From positions 1-25,357 of the forward strand of contig JALQUE010000152.1 in the NCBI GenBank assembly GCA_023260815.1: 25,357 nt of DNA. The letters run 5' to 3'. Positions within the stretch are counted from its first letter, which is position 1, and each line of letters opens with the position of its first letter. The notes beneath the pieces were generated by a model. The model was not told where the DNA came from. It was given only the letters and a program-made list of their open reading frames with translations, and ran no database searches. A program made the position numbers and the translations under genes. Origin of the DNA: Roseovarius sp. GTDB taxonomy: Bacteria > Pseudomonadota > Alphaproteobacteria > Rhodobacterales > Rhodobacteraceae. This document shows, piece after piece, positions 7,309 through 15,015 of the stretch.

Positions 7309-8774
7309 CGGGAGGGGTCCGCCGGTGTGTCGCCCGACATGGCTGCGGAGGATGCACCGGGATCGCGGCGGACCTTGTATTCCTCGGGGATGGGCATGCG
7401 GTTGAACGCGTCGAGACCGGCGATCTTGTAGGCTTCGGCGAGGGTGGGATAATTGAAGGTGTTCTGCACGAAATAATCCACGGTGCCCTTGAGATTAAGC
7501 ACCGCCTGGGCGATGTGGATCAACTCGGTCGCGCCTTCGCCGACGATCTGAACCCCCAGAACGCGGCGGGTTTTCAGGCTGAAGAGCATCTTCAACATGC
7601 CGTGTTCCAGCCCCATGATATGACCACGCGAGGTTTCGCGGAAGCGGGCGACGCCGACTTCGTAGGGGATGCCACGGTCTTGCATTTCCTCTTCGGACAT
7701 GCCGCAGGTGGAAATTTCGGGCACCGAGTAGATGCCATAGGGAAACCAGGGGCTTTCCGGCAGCGTCGGCGTGTCGAGCGCATGGCAGGCGGCGACGCGG
7801 CCCTGTTGCAGCGAGGTGGAGGCCAGCGACGGATGGCCGATCACGTCGCCCGCGGCGTAGATATGCGGCACGGGCGTCTGGTAGGTCTTGCGGTCCACCG
7901 ACAGGCGGCCGCGATGATCGGCGGTCAGCCCGGCGGCGGACAGATCAAGCCCGTCGGTCGCGCCCATGCGGCCCGCGGCGAAGAGCAGCATCTCGGCGCG
8001 GACATGGCGGCCATTGGCGAGGCTGACCTCGACATGGCCGGGGGCGGTGTCGATCTGGTCGATGGCGCTGCCGAGGCGCAGATCGACGCCGTTTTCGAGG
8101 ATCTGGTGGGTGAAGTCCTGAATGAGCGCACGGTCGATGAAATCGAGAAACGTCTCGCGCGGCTCGATCAGGGTGACGCGCACGTCGAGCGCGGAAAACA
8201 TCGTGGCGTATTCCACGCCGATCACCCCGGCCCCCACCACGATGAGGCTGCGGGGGATCTGGGCGAGGTCCAGAAATTCGTCGCTATCGACCACGGTTGT
8301 CGCGTTGAAGGGCACGGTTTCGGGGCGATAGGTCTTGGTGCCGGTGGCGATCAGAAAGCGGTCGGCGGTGAGGGTGGTCTTTTCGCCGGCTTCGGTGGCG
8401 ACCTCGATCTGGTGCGGGCCGATGAAGCGGGCGGCGCCATTGAGCGTGTCGACATGGTTGCGGTTGAACTGGTGTTCCAGCACGTCGACCTCGTAATCGA
8501 GGGTCTTGTGCAACCGCGCCTTGAGGTCATGAGCGTCGATGTCGTCCTTGACCCGGTAGGAGCGGCCATAGAAGCTGCGTTCGCGCCAGCCCGAGAGGTT
8601 CAGCACGGTTTCCCGCAGCGTCTTGGACGGGATCGTGCCGGTATGCACCGACACCCCGCCGAACCGGTCCTTGCGGTCGATCACCAGCACCCGGCGCTTG
8701 AGCTTGCCGGCCTGAATGGCGGCGGCCCGGCCCGCCGGACCCGAGCCGATGATGATCAGGTCATAGTGGCTCAT
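7305..8774 (-). CDS. sthA: Soluble pyridine nucleotide transhydrogenase (Si-specific NAD(P)+ transhydrogenase)
   Basis: The protein has 489 residues: N-terminal FAD site GSGPAG (11-16), second Rossmann site VVGAGVIGVEYA for NAD(P)H, an AAGDVIG FAD motif, and a C-terminal dimerisation domain. It belongs to the flavoprotein disulfide reductase family, but the redox-active Cys pair is absent: where lipoamide dehydrogenase has CxxxxC, this protein reads GGVSVHTGTIPSKTLRE. That TIPSK pattern without the pair is characteristic of SthA, which interconverts NADH and NADPH pools in the cytoplasm. It sits three bases after fghA and overlaps yaiI, so the three form one transcription unit. Confidence 0.88.
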   Translation of the reverse strand: MSHYDLIIIGSGPAGRAAAIQAGKLKRRVLVIDRKDRFGGVSVHTGTIPSKTLRETVLNLSGWRERSFYGRSYRVKDDIDAHDLKARLHKTLDYEVDVLEHQFNRNHVDTLNGAARFIGPHQIEVATEAGEKTTLTADRFLIATGTKTYRPETVPFNATTVVDSDEFLDLAQIPRSLIVVGAGVIGVEYATMFSALDVRVTLIEPRETFLDFIDRALIQDFTHQILENGVDLRLGSAIDQIDTAPGHVEVSLANGRHVRAEMLLFAAGRMGATDGLDLSAAGLTADHRGRLSVDRKTYQTPVPHIYAAGDVIGHPSLASTSLQQGRVAACHALDTPTLPESPWFPYGIYSVPEISTCGMSEEEMQDRGIPYEVGVARFRETSRGHIMGLEHGMLKMLFSLKTRRVLGVQIVGEGATELIHIAQAVLNLKGTVDYFVQNTFNYPTLAEAYKIAGLDAFNRMPIPEEYKVRRDPGASSAAMSGDTPADPSR

Positions 8775-8777
8775 GGA

Positions 8778-9611
8778 TCACCCCGCATAGAGCGCCTCGG
8801 CATGGAAGGTGACATGGTCTTCCATGAAGGACGAGATGAAGAAATAGCTGTGGTCGTAGCCCGGCTGCATCCGCAAGGTGGCCTGCTGGCGGCGTTCGGC
8901 GCAGGCGCTGGCGAGCGCCTCGGGGCGCAGGAGATCCAGAAACTGATCCGAGGTGCCGGTGTCGATCAGAACCGGGCCGTCGAAACCCCGTTCGCGCATG
9001 AGCAGGCTTGCGTCATGGGCAGCCCATGCGGCCTCGTCTTCGCCAAGATAGGCGGCGAACTGCTTGCGGCCCCAGTCGCTTGCGGTGGGGTTCGAGATCG
9101 GCGCGAAGGCCGACACGCTGGCGAACCGGCCCGGCAAGGACATTGCCAGCGTCAATGCGCCATGCCCGCCCATGGAATGCCCGGTGATCGCCTGCCGATC
9201 AGGGTCGATCGGGAAATTGGCGGTCAGCACGCGGGGCAGATCATCGGCGATGTAATCCCACATGCGGTAGTGCGGCGCCCACGGATCCTGCGTGGCGTTG
9301 ACGTAGAAGCCCGCGCCCTGCCCCAGATCATAGGCGGCGTCATCGGCGACGCTGTCGCCCCGGGGGCTGGTGTCGGGAAACACAAGGGCGATGCCCTGTT
9401 CGGCGGCCCAGCCCTGAGCGCCGGCCTTGGTCATCGCGTTTTCGTGGGTACAGGTCAGACCCGAGAGGTACCAGAGCACCGGCACAGGGACATCCCGCGC
9501 CTCGGCGGGCAGAAAGAGGCCGAAGGTCATGTCGCAGCCGGTGGCCTTGGAGGCGTGGGTATAGACACCCTGAACCCCGCCGAAGCAGGCATTTTCCGAA
9601 ACGGTTTTCAT
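8778..9611 (-). CDS. fghA: S-formylglutathione hydrolase
   Basis: The protein has 277 residues, the family length. It hydrolyses S-formylglutathione to formate and glutathione, the second step of glutathione-dependent formaldehyde oxidation. The catalytic triad is readable: Ser146 in GHSMGGHGA, Asp222 in GTSDQFL and His254 in GYDHSYFFI. The conserved LSGLTCTHENAMTKAG block (50-65) is also present. The usual partner, glutathione-dependent formaldehyde dehydrogenase, is not in this window. AGGGGA precedes the ATG at 9611. It is the first gene of the fghA-sthA-yaiI unit. Confidence 0.93.
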   Translation of the reverse strand: MKTVSENACFGGVQGVYTHASKATGCDMTFGLFLPAEARDVPVPVLWYLSGLTCTHENAMTKAGAQGWAAEQGIALVFPDTSPRGDSVADDAAYDLGQGAGFYVNATQDPWAPHYRMWDYIADDLPRVLTANFPIDPDRQAITGHSMGGHGALTLAMSLPGRFASVSAFAPISNPTASDWGRKQFAAYLGEDEAAWAAHDASLLMRERGFDGPVLIDTGTSDQFLDLLRPEALASACAERRQQATLRMQPGYDHSYFFISSFMEDHVTFHAEALYAG

Positions 9612-9625
9612 TGGTCGTCCCCTTT

Positions 9626-9644
9626 TTGCGTCTTGGTTGCGTCT
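9626..9644 (-). promoter_or_regulatory. Tandem 8-bp repeats just upstream of fghA
   Basis: On the minus strand AGACGCAA occurs twice with an 11-bp period (9644-9637 and 9633-9626), ending 14 bases before the fghA start codon. One-turn spacing on the same DNA face suggests a regulator site or part of the core promoter. No matching regulator is known to me, and two 8-mers are weak evidence. Confidence 0.3.
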
Positions 9645-9709
9645 AGGTTGGGCGTGGCGCGCGTGCGGCGGGCCGTTCGTCTTGCGGTTGCCGCGACAGT
9701 GACCACGGG

Positions 9710-9732
9710 GCGGGGTCGCTTGGCAACCCCGC
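9710..9732. terminator. Possible weak terminator hairpin after the AEC gene
   Basis: GCGGGGT (9710-9716) and ACCCCGC (9726-9732) form a perfect 7-bp stem with a 9-base loop, 12 bases downstream of the AEC gene stop. There is no U-tract on the minus strand, so termination strength is doubtful. Confidence 0.35.
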
Positions 9733-9744
9733 AGGCGGCAGGTT

Positions 9745-10677
9745 TCAATAAAGACCCGACACCCAGCCGATCACCAGAGAGACCGTGACCACGGCGCCCG
9801 CGGTGGAGATCAGGATCGAGGCCGACACGCGGTGCGGGGCCACGCGGTAATGCTGAGCAAGGATGTAGACATTGCCCGCGACCGGCAGGGCGGCGGCCGA
9901 GATCATCACGGCCGCCGCGAAGGGATCGACCGGAAAGAGCACCAGCGCGGCCAGCGCCACGAAGGCCGGGTGCAGCACCAGTTTGCAAAAGCTGAGCCAA
10001 CCCGCCACCATGGGACGTTCCGCCGATTTCGACGCAAGCGACGCGCCGATGGCGAACAATGCCCCGGGCGTGGCCGCGCCGCCGAGAATCGACAGGAACT
10101 GATTCATCGGATCCGGTATCGGCAAACGCAGACCGGACCAGGCGAACCCGAGCACGATCGAGACGATCATCGGGTTCTTCAGCAGCCCCAATCCGACGGT
10201 GCGCAGGATGCCCAAATTCATCCGGCCATCCCGAGAGCCTGTCACCAGGATCACCACCAGAGAGCCGAACACGATCAAATCCACCGCCAGCACCAGCATG
10301 ACCGGGCCGATCGCCGCCTGCCCCAGAAGCAGCGTCAGCATCGGCACGCCGAGAAAGCCGGTATTGCCGATGGCCGCGCATTGCGCCTCGATCGCGGTTT
10401 CTTCGACGCTGAGGCGGCGCAAGAAGGCCACCAGGGTGGCGATCAGATAGACGAAGGCGGTGCCCCAGAGATAGGCGGCGACAAAGGTCCAGTCGAGCAC
10501 GTCGGCGAAGCTGAGATTGGCGGAAAAGCGAAACAGCATCGCCGAGAGGGCGAAGTAGAATACGAACTTCGTCAGCCACGCGGTCGCGGCTTCGGTGAAG
10601 AACCCGGTGCGTCCGGCGCCATATCCCAACCCGACAATGAGGAAGAAGGGCAGCGTTTGAAGAAAGACATTCAACAT
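9745..10677 (-). CDS. AEC-family transporter (auxin efflux carrier type)
   Basis: The protein has 310 residues with about ten hydrophobic helices and a broken centre, the layout of the AEC family. It starts MLNVFLQTLPFFLIVGLGYGAGRTGFF, a common N-terminus of these carriers, and contains GNTGFLGVPML (helix 4 region) and ALPVAGNVYILAQHY near the end, where AEC proteins have a conserved Pro/Asn helix break. Bacterial members carry small organic acids such as malonate or malate; the substrate here is unknown. It follows the MbfA-like gene on the same strand after 135 bases with a hairpin-rich repeat, so it is probably a separate unit. Confidence 0.85.
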   Translation of the reverse strand: MLNVFLQTLPFFLIVGLGYGAGRTGFFTEAATAWLTKFVFYFALSAMLFRFSANLSFADVLDWTFVAAYLWGTAFVYLIATLVAFLRRLSVEETAIEAQCAAIGNTGFLGVPMLTLLLGQAAIGPVMLVLAVDLIVFGSLVVILVTGSRDGRMNLGILRTVGLGLLKNPMIVSIVLGFAWSGLRLPIPDPMNQFLSILGGAATPGALFAIGASLASKSAERPMVAGWLSFCKLVLHPAFVALAALVLFPVDPFAAAVMISAAALPVAGNVYILAQHYRVAPHRVSASILISTAGAVVTVSLVIGWVSGLY

Positions 10678-10728
10678 GCCCGCTTCGTAGCACGTTGGAT
10701 CGGGCGGTCAATCTGACTTCGGAGATTT

Positions 10729-10800
10729 GGGGGCCAGCCCCCGCCGTTGAAATCCCGGGGGATTTCAACGACTCCCCCGGGATATTTCCGGCCAGAAGAG
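10729..10800. repeat. Composite hairpin / TATTT intergenic repeat
   Basis: Three parts are visible. GGGGG-CCAG-CCCCC (10729-10742) is a 5-bp hairpin. CGTTGAAATC (10745-10754) and GATTTCAACG (10761-10770) form a perfect 10-bp stem around CCGGGG. CCCCCGGGATATTTCCGG (10774-10791) runs into AGAAG and resembles the 31-bp repeats at 5282 and 6789. The GGGGG block could pair with either CCCCC block, so alternative folds are possible. It lies between the MbfA-like gene and the AEC gene and may end transcription of the former. Confidence 0.6.
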
Positions 10801-10812
10801 GCGCCGGGCGAT

Positions 10813-11790
10813 TTAGCCGCTGCCGATCAGCACGCCGGCGGCGAAGACCAGCGCACCGCCGAGCACCACCTGGAAGGCGGCGCGAAAGAAGGGCGTCTGC
10901 ATGTAGCGGTTCTGAATCCAGGCGATGGCCCAAAGCTCGATGAAGACGACGATCACGGCGATCACGGTCGCGGTCCAGAAATCGGGGATCAGGTAGGGCA
11001 GCGCGTGGCCAAGCCCGCCGAGCGTGGTCATCACGCCCGAGGCAAGGCCGCGCTTGACCGGGCTGCCGCGGCCCGACAGCTCTCCGTCGTCGCTGGCGGA
11101 TTCGGTGAAGCCCATCGAGATGCCCGCGCCGACCGAGGCCGCGAGGCCCACCAGGAAGGTGGTCCAGGTGTCCTGGGTCGCGAAGGCGGTGGCGAAGATC
11201 GGCGCCAGCGTCGAGACCGAGCCGTCCATCAGCCCGGCCAGGCCCGGCTGCACCCAGGTCAGGATGAACTTGCGGTGGGCGGTGCTGTCTTCGCTGTCGC
11301 GGCTGGCCGCGTCGAGATGGCTTTCGGCGAGGTCGCTGGCGCGGGTCTGGTGGCCGGCCTCGGCAGCGGCGAGATCGCCCAGAAGTTTGCGGGTGGCGGT
11401 ATCGGTGCTGCGTTGGGCCGCCTTGAGGTAGAAGGCTTCGGCGTCATGCTCCATCGCTTCGGCCTCGGCACGGATGCGGTCCAGCCCGAGGTTTTCCATC
11501 AGCCAGACGGGGCGGCGCGCATAGAAGCCCGCCACATGTTCGCGGCGGATCAGCGGGATCACCCCGCCGAAGCGGGTGTCATGCAGGTCGATCAGGGCGC
11601 GGCGATGGGTGTCTTCTTCGGCGGCCATGCCATCGAAAAGCGCAGCGGTGTCGGGGAAATCGGCGCGCAGGCGTTCGGCGTAGCTGCGGTAGATGCGGGC
11701 GTCGTCTTCTTCGGAGGAGATGGCGAGGGCCAGCACCTCTTGTTCGGAGAGATCGGAAAAGCGGCGGCGTGACATCACTCCGGGGATCAT
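10813..11790 (-). CDS. mbfA: MbfA-type ferritin-like / VIT iron exporter
   Basis: The protein has 325 residues. The N-terminal half is a ferritin/rubrerythrin-like four-helix domain with iron-ligand motifs: E27/E28 (SSEED), ExxH at E59/H62, ExxE at E111/E114 and ExxH at E144/H147. The C-terminal half (from about 178, WVQPGLAGLMDGSVSTLAP) is a VIT1/CCC1-like membrane domain. This fusion is known in Alphaproteobacteria as membrane-bound ferritin A, which exports iron and is repressed by Irr when iron is low; the Irr-type box upstream supports that. The ATG at 11790 has GGAG about nine bases upstream; the internal Met at residue 6 has a poorer spacing. Confidence 0.88.
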   Translation of the reverse strand: MIPGVMSRRRFSDLSEQEVLALAISSEEDDARIYRSYAERLRADFPDTAALFDGMAAEEDTHRRALIDLHDTRFGGVIPLIRREHVAGFYARRPVWLMENLGLDRIRAEAEAMEHDAEAFYLKAAQRSTDTATRKLLGDLAAAEAGHQTRASDLAESHLDAASRDSEDSTAHRKFILTWVQPGLAGLMDGSVSTLAPIFATAFATQDTWTTFLVGLAASVGAGISMGFTESASDDGELSGRGSPVKRGLASGVMTTLGGLGHALPYLIPDFWTATVIAVIVVFIELWAIAWIQNRYMQTPFFRAAFQVVLGGALVFAAGVLIGSG

Positions 11791-11805
11791 GGCGGGAGAC
11801 TCCGT

Positions 11806-11820
11806 TTAGAATGGTTCTAA
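11806..11820. promoter_or_regulatory. Irr box (iron control element) upstream of mbfA
   Basis: TTAGAA-TGG-TTCTAA is a perfect 6+6 inverted repeat with a 3-base centre; with the flanking T it matches the alphaproteobacterial Irr consensus TTTAGAA-N3-TTCTAAA at all but the last base. Its edge is 15 bases from the mbfA start codon and well upstream of the tetR-type gene's start, so it most likely represses mbfA. Confidence 0.85.
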
Positions 11821-11887
11821 GGTAGTGGAATTGCCGGAGCGTGCAAGTGCGATATGGGGGCGATCCGCGTCACGGTCGGCGAGATGC

Positions 11888-11916
11888 TTGCGATACATCC
11901 TGCGCGCGACTAGAGT
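11888..11916 (+). promoter_or_regulatory. Candidate promoter of the TetR-family gene
   Basis: TTGCGA (11888-11893) and TAGAGT (11911-11916) are 17 bases apart, and the -10 element lies 23 bases before the ATG at 11940. Each hexamer matches four of six consensus bases. This is a sequence match only. Confidence 0.35.
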
Positions 11917-11939
11917 GCTTCAGCTTGGGAGATCACCGC

Positions 11940-12557
11940 ATGACGGCCATGGCTGCTGAAATCAAGAAGGGTCGAAAATTCGATCAGGTGCTTGACGGCG
12001 CACGCGAGGTGTTCATGCGCGACGGGTTCGAAGGTGCCAGTGTCGATGAAATCGCCCGTGTGGCGGGTGTCTCCAAGGCGACGCTCTACAGCTATTTTCC
12101 CGACAAGCGCCTGCTGTTTTCCGAAGTGGCCCGTGTCGAATGCAACCGGCAGGCCGAAGAGGCGATGGCCGAGTTCGATCTGAGCGATCCGGTCGCGGTT
12201 GTGCTGCATGAGGCGGCCAACCGGATCGTGCGGTTCTTCCTGTCGGATTTCGGGCAGCAGGTCTATCGCATCTGCGTGGCGGAATCCTATCGCTTTCCAG
12301 AGCTTGGGCGGCGCTTCTACGAGTCGGGCCCGGCGCTGGTACGCGCGAGGCTGTCGGCGATCCTGCAGCCCTATATCGACCGAGGCGAGCTGCAGATCGA
12401 CGATATGGACCTGGCGGCCAACCAGTTCGGAGAGCTGTGCAAGAGCGATCTGTTCGTGCGTCGCCTGTGCGGGATCTGCGAGGAGATCACCGAAGCCGAG
12501 ATCGAACGGGTGGTCACGGGTGTGGTCGAGATGTTTCTGGCACGCTACGGCGCCTGA
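11940..12557 (+). CDS. TetR/AcrR-family transcriptional regulator
   Basis: The protein has 205 residues. The N-terminal helix-turn-helix reads GFEGASVDEIARVAGVSKATLYSYFPDKRLLF (about residues 24-57), a standard TetR DNA-binding domain. The C-terminal ligand/dimer domain has no diagnostic motif. I chose the ATG at 11940 because GGGAG lies nine bases upstream; an in-frame ATG at 11841 would add 33 residues without similarity to the family. The ligand is unknown. It diverges from mbfA and is convergent with the aminotransferase gene, so its target may be its own promoter or a distant gene. Confidence 0.88.
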   Translation: MTAMAAEIKKGRKFDQVLDGAREVFMRDGFEGASVDEIARVAGVSKATLYSYFPDKRLLFSEVARVECNRQAEEAMAEFDLSDPVAVVLHEAANRIVRFFLSDFGQQVYRICVAESYRFPELGRRFYESGPALVRARLSAILQPYIDRGELQIDDMDLAANQFGELCKSDLFVRRLCGICEEITEAEIERVVTGVVEMFLARYGA

Positions 12558-12594
12558 TCCATCACTTGATCCGAGACCCGTCCGATGCCCGGCC

Positions 12595-12614
12595 GGGCGC
12601 CCTCTCAGGCGCCC
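12595..12614. terminator. Hairpin at the convergent gene ends, possible bidirectional terminator
   Basis: GGGCGCC (12595-12601) and GGCGCCC (12608-12614) form a perfect 7-bp stem with a 6-base loop. The stop codon of the aminotransferase gene (12605-12607) lies in the loop. It stands between two convergent genes, but no T-run follows on either strand. The adjacent GCCCGGCCGGGC (12587-12598) is itself a perfect palindrome that would compete for pairing. Confidence 0.4.
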
Positions 12615-13789
12615 ACATCGATGATCGCACGCGCCAGTTTCGGCACGGTTTCCGCGTTCAGACCGGCGATGTTGATGCGGCTGTCACCGACCATGTAGAT
12701 GCCATGATCGGCGCGCAGACGCTCAACGATCTCGGGCGAGAGACCGAGCCGCGAAAACATCCCGCGATGCTGGGCAATGAAGCCGTAGCGGTCAGAGCCG
12801 GCCAGCCGGCGCAGTTCGGACGAGAGCTGCTCGCGCAGCGAAAGCATGCCTGTCCGCACCTCTTCAAGCTCGGCCTGCCAATCGGCGCGCAGGGCGTCAT
12901 CGGTCAACACGAGCGACACGAGACGCGCGCCGTGATCGGGCGGGAAGGAATAGTTCTGGCGGTTGAGATAGGCCAGATTGCCCTGCGTCACCGTATGCAG
13001 CCCGCGATCCTGAGCGACGGCCATCAGAAGACCCGTGCGTTCGCGGTAGATACCGAAATTCTTGGAACAACTGGCCGCGATCAGCACCTCGGGGCAGCCC
13101 GAGACCACCATGCGGGTCGCGGCCGCGTCGGCATCCAGACCGTCGCCGAAGCCCTGATAGGCAATGTCGATCATCGGCACGACGCCCTTGGCGTTGACCA
13201 GATCGATCACCGCCTGCCATTCGGGGCCGGTGAGGTTGGCGCCGGTGGGGTTGTGACAGCAGCCATGCAGCAGCAGCACGTCACCGGCGCGCATCTGGGC
13301 CAGATCCTCCATCATGCCGGCGAAATCGACCCCGCCGCTCTCGGCGTCGAAATACCGGTACATCACCGTTTCAATCGCCATGTGCTTGAGGATGCTGAGG
13401 TGGTTGGGCCATGTCGGGTCGGACACGAAGACGCGCGCATCCGGAGTGGCCATGCGGACAAGATCGAAGGCCTGCCGGACCGCGCCGGTGCCGCCGGGCG
13501 TGGCGACGGCGGCCACTTGATCGCGGGCCACGGCATCCCCCAGAACAAGGCCGATCATCGCGTCGGCAAAGGCCGGGTCGCCGGCAAGGCCGGTATAGGC
13601 CTTGGTGGTTTCCTGGTCCCACCACTGACGCTCGGCCTGTTTGACGGCGCGCATGATGGGGGTCACGCCTTCGGCGTTCTTGTAGACGCCGACGCCAAGG
13701 TCGATCTTGTCCTCGCGGGGATCGTCCTTGAACGCCTGCATCAGGGCGAGGATCTTGTCTTTGGGTTGTTCGTTGAGATGTTCGAACAT
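12605..13789 (-). CDS. Aromatic amino acid / aspartate aminotransferase (TyrB/AspC type)
   Basis: The protein has 394 residues and belongs to class I PLP aminotransferases of subgroup I-alpha. The PLP lysine is Lys243 in CSKNFGIYRERTGLL, the HNPTG motif is at 179-183, and Arg371 in GDSRINIAGL matches the carboxylate-binding Arg386 of AspC. It transfers amino groups between glutamate and aspartate or aromatic amino acids in the cytosol; which it prefers cannot be told. I start it at 13789 (MFEHLNEQPKDKIL) because GGAGACAAG precedes this ATG and the family begins there. The start shares one base with the stop of the sulfurtransferase gene (TGATG), so the two are translationally coupled. Confidence 0.9.
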   Translation of the reverse strand: MFEHLNEQPKDKILALMQAFKDDPREDKIDLGVGVYKNAEGVTPIMRAVKQAERQWWDQETTKAYTGLAGDPAFADAMIGLVLGDAVARDQVAAVATPGGTGAVRQAFDLVRMATPDARVFVSDPTWPNHLSILKHMAIETVMYRYFDAESGGVDFAGMMEDLAQMRAGDVLLLHGCCHNPTGANLTGPEWQAVIDLVNAKGVVPMIDIAYQGFGDGLDADAAATRMVVSGCPEVLIAASCSKNFGIYRERTGLLMAVAQDRGLHTVTQGNLAYLNRQNYSFPPDHGARLVSLVLTDDALRADWQAELEEVRTGMLSLREQLSSELRRLAGSDRYGFIAQHRGMFSRLGLSPEIVERLRADHGIYMVGDSRINIAGLNAETVPKLARAIIDVGA

Positions 13790-14646
13790 CACTTGTCTCC
13801 GGTGGCGACGGGCACGGTGGGGAACGCGCCCCATTCGGTCCATGATCCGTCATAGAGCGCATGGTCGGTCTTGCCGATCCGTTCCAGCGCAAGGTTGATG
13901 ATGGCGGCGGTCACACCAGACCCGCAGGAGGTGATGACCGGCTTGCCCAGATCGACACCCGACGCGGCCAGCACGGCGCGCAGGCCATCGGCGTCCTTCA
14001 TGGTGCCGTCCTCGTTCAGAAGGTCACGGTAAAACACATTTTTCGAGCCGGGAATATGGCCCGAGCGCAGCCCCGCGCGGGGTTCAGGCTCGTCGCCACG
14101 GAACCGGCCCGCAGAGCGGGCGTCGAGGATCTCGTAATCGCCCAGCTTGGAGGCGGCGGCCACCTGCGTGACATCCTTGACCATCTGGTTCTGGCGCCGG
14201 ACGGTCATGTGGCGGTCACGCACGAGGGGGGGCATGTCTTCGATCCGGCGGCCTTCGGCCTGCCATTTGGGCAGACCGCCATCCAGAACGGCGATGTTGT
14301 CCTGGCCCATCAGGCGGAACAGCCACCAGACACGCGCCGCCGAAAACAGGCCATGCGCGTCATAGACCACGACCTGATGGCCATCGCCCACGCCCATGGC
14401 GCGCAGGCGGGACATGAATTTCTCGACCGGCGGGGCCATGTGCGGCAGATCAGAGCGGTGATCGCTGATATCGTCGATATCGAAAAACCGGGCACCGGGA
14501 ATATGTGCGGCCAGATACTCGGACCGGCCATCGCGCCCATCGGCGGGCATGAACCATGTCCCGTCCAGCACCCGAAGGTCAGGATCCTTGAGATGGCTGG
14601 CCAGCCAGTCGGTTGAAACAAGCGTCTTTGGATCGTCATGTGCCAT
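13789..14646 (-). CDS. sseA: 3-mercaptopyruvate sulfurtransferase
   Basis: The protein has 285 residues and two rhodanese domains. The active-site loop is CGSGVTA with Cys241, the signature of mercaptopyruvate sulfurtransferases rather than thiosulfate sulfurtransferases. The CH2-type motif of the first domain is seen in YLAAHIPGARFFDID (44-58). It moves sulfur from 3-mercaptopyruvate to a thiol acceptor. Coupling to an aspartate/aromatic aminotransferase makes sense, because transamination of cysteine yields 3-mercaptopyruvate; this is inference. The start at 14646 (MAHDDPKTLVST) fits the family; an upstream in-frame ATG at 14703 would add a 19-residue leader. No strong ribosome-binding site is seen. 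Confidence 0.9.
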   Translation of the reverse strand: MAHDDPKTLVSTDWLASHLKDPDLRVLDGTWFMPADGRDGRSEYLAAHIPGARFFDIDDISDHRSDLPHMAPPVEKFMSRLRAMGVGDGHQVVVYDAHGLFSAARVWWLFRLMGQDNIAVLDGGLPKWQAEGRRIEDMPPLVRDRHMTVRRQNQMVKDVTQVAAASKLGDYEILDARSAGRFRGDEPEPRAGLRSGHIPGSKNVFYRDLLNEDGTMKDADGLRAVLAASGVDLGKPVITSCGSGVTAAIINLALERIGKTDHALYDGSWTEWGAFPTVPVATGDK

Positions 14647-14724
14647 GGTCGGCCCCCGGTTTGCGGACGCTTCATGCCTATCGCGCAGCGCGATCGAGGG
14701 CAAGCGCCCCGGTGCCGCAACCGC

Positions 14725-15006
14725 CTATTTCGCCAGCAGCCTGCGGGTCATCCCGAGCATCATCAGGACGATCGCGCCACCAAGAGCCCCCGCCACGGCC
14801 TGCGTGGCGATCACGCCGGTATCGCCGCCGCCCAGAAGCCGGGCCAGCGTATCGCTGCCAAGCGTCTCGATCGCCGTCCATCCCAGCAGACCGCCCAGGA
14901 TGCCGGCGGCGGAATTCACCACAAACCCCAAGCCAAGCACCCGATAGATCGCCGCCGCCAGAGTGCCGCCGATGGCGCCGGAAAGTAGGGCGATCAGAAG
15001 TTCCAT
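14725..15006 (-). CDS. Small membrane protein, function unknown
   Basis: The 93-residue product is mostly Gly/Ala/Leu with about three hydrophobic segments (roughly 2-22, 26-45 and 63-85) and a basic end (MTRRLLAK). It resembles small glycine-rich inner-membrane proteins in general, but I do not recognise the family. It lies nine bases downstream of smpB on the same strand and is probably cotranscribed. Codon use matches the neighbours, which supports a real gene. Confidence 0.7.
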   Translation of the reverse strand: MELLIALLSGAIGGTLAAAIYRVLGLGFVVNSAAGILGGLLGWTAIETLGSDTLARLLGGGDTGVIATQAVAGALGGAIVLMMLGMTRRLLAK

Positions 15007-15015
15007 GACCGCCGC

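Noticed and set aside
7515..9788. 757-codon plus-strand open frame
   Set aside because: It is antisense to sthA and fghA, both of which have complete catalytic motifs; the product has shadow-frame composition.
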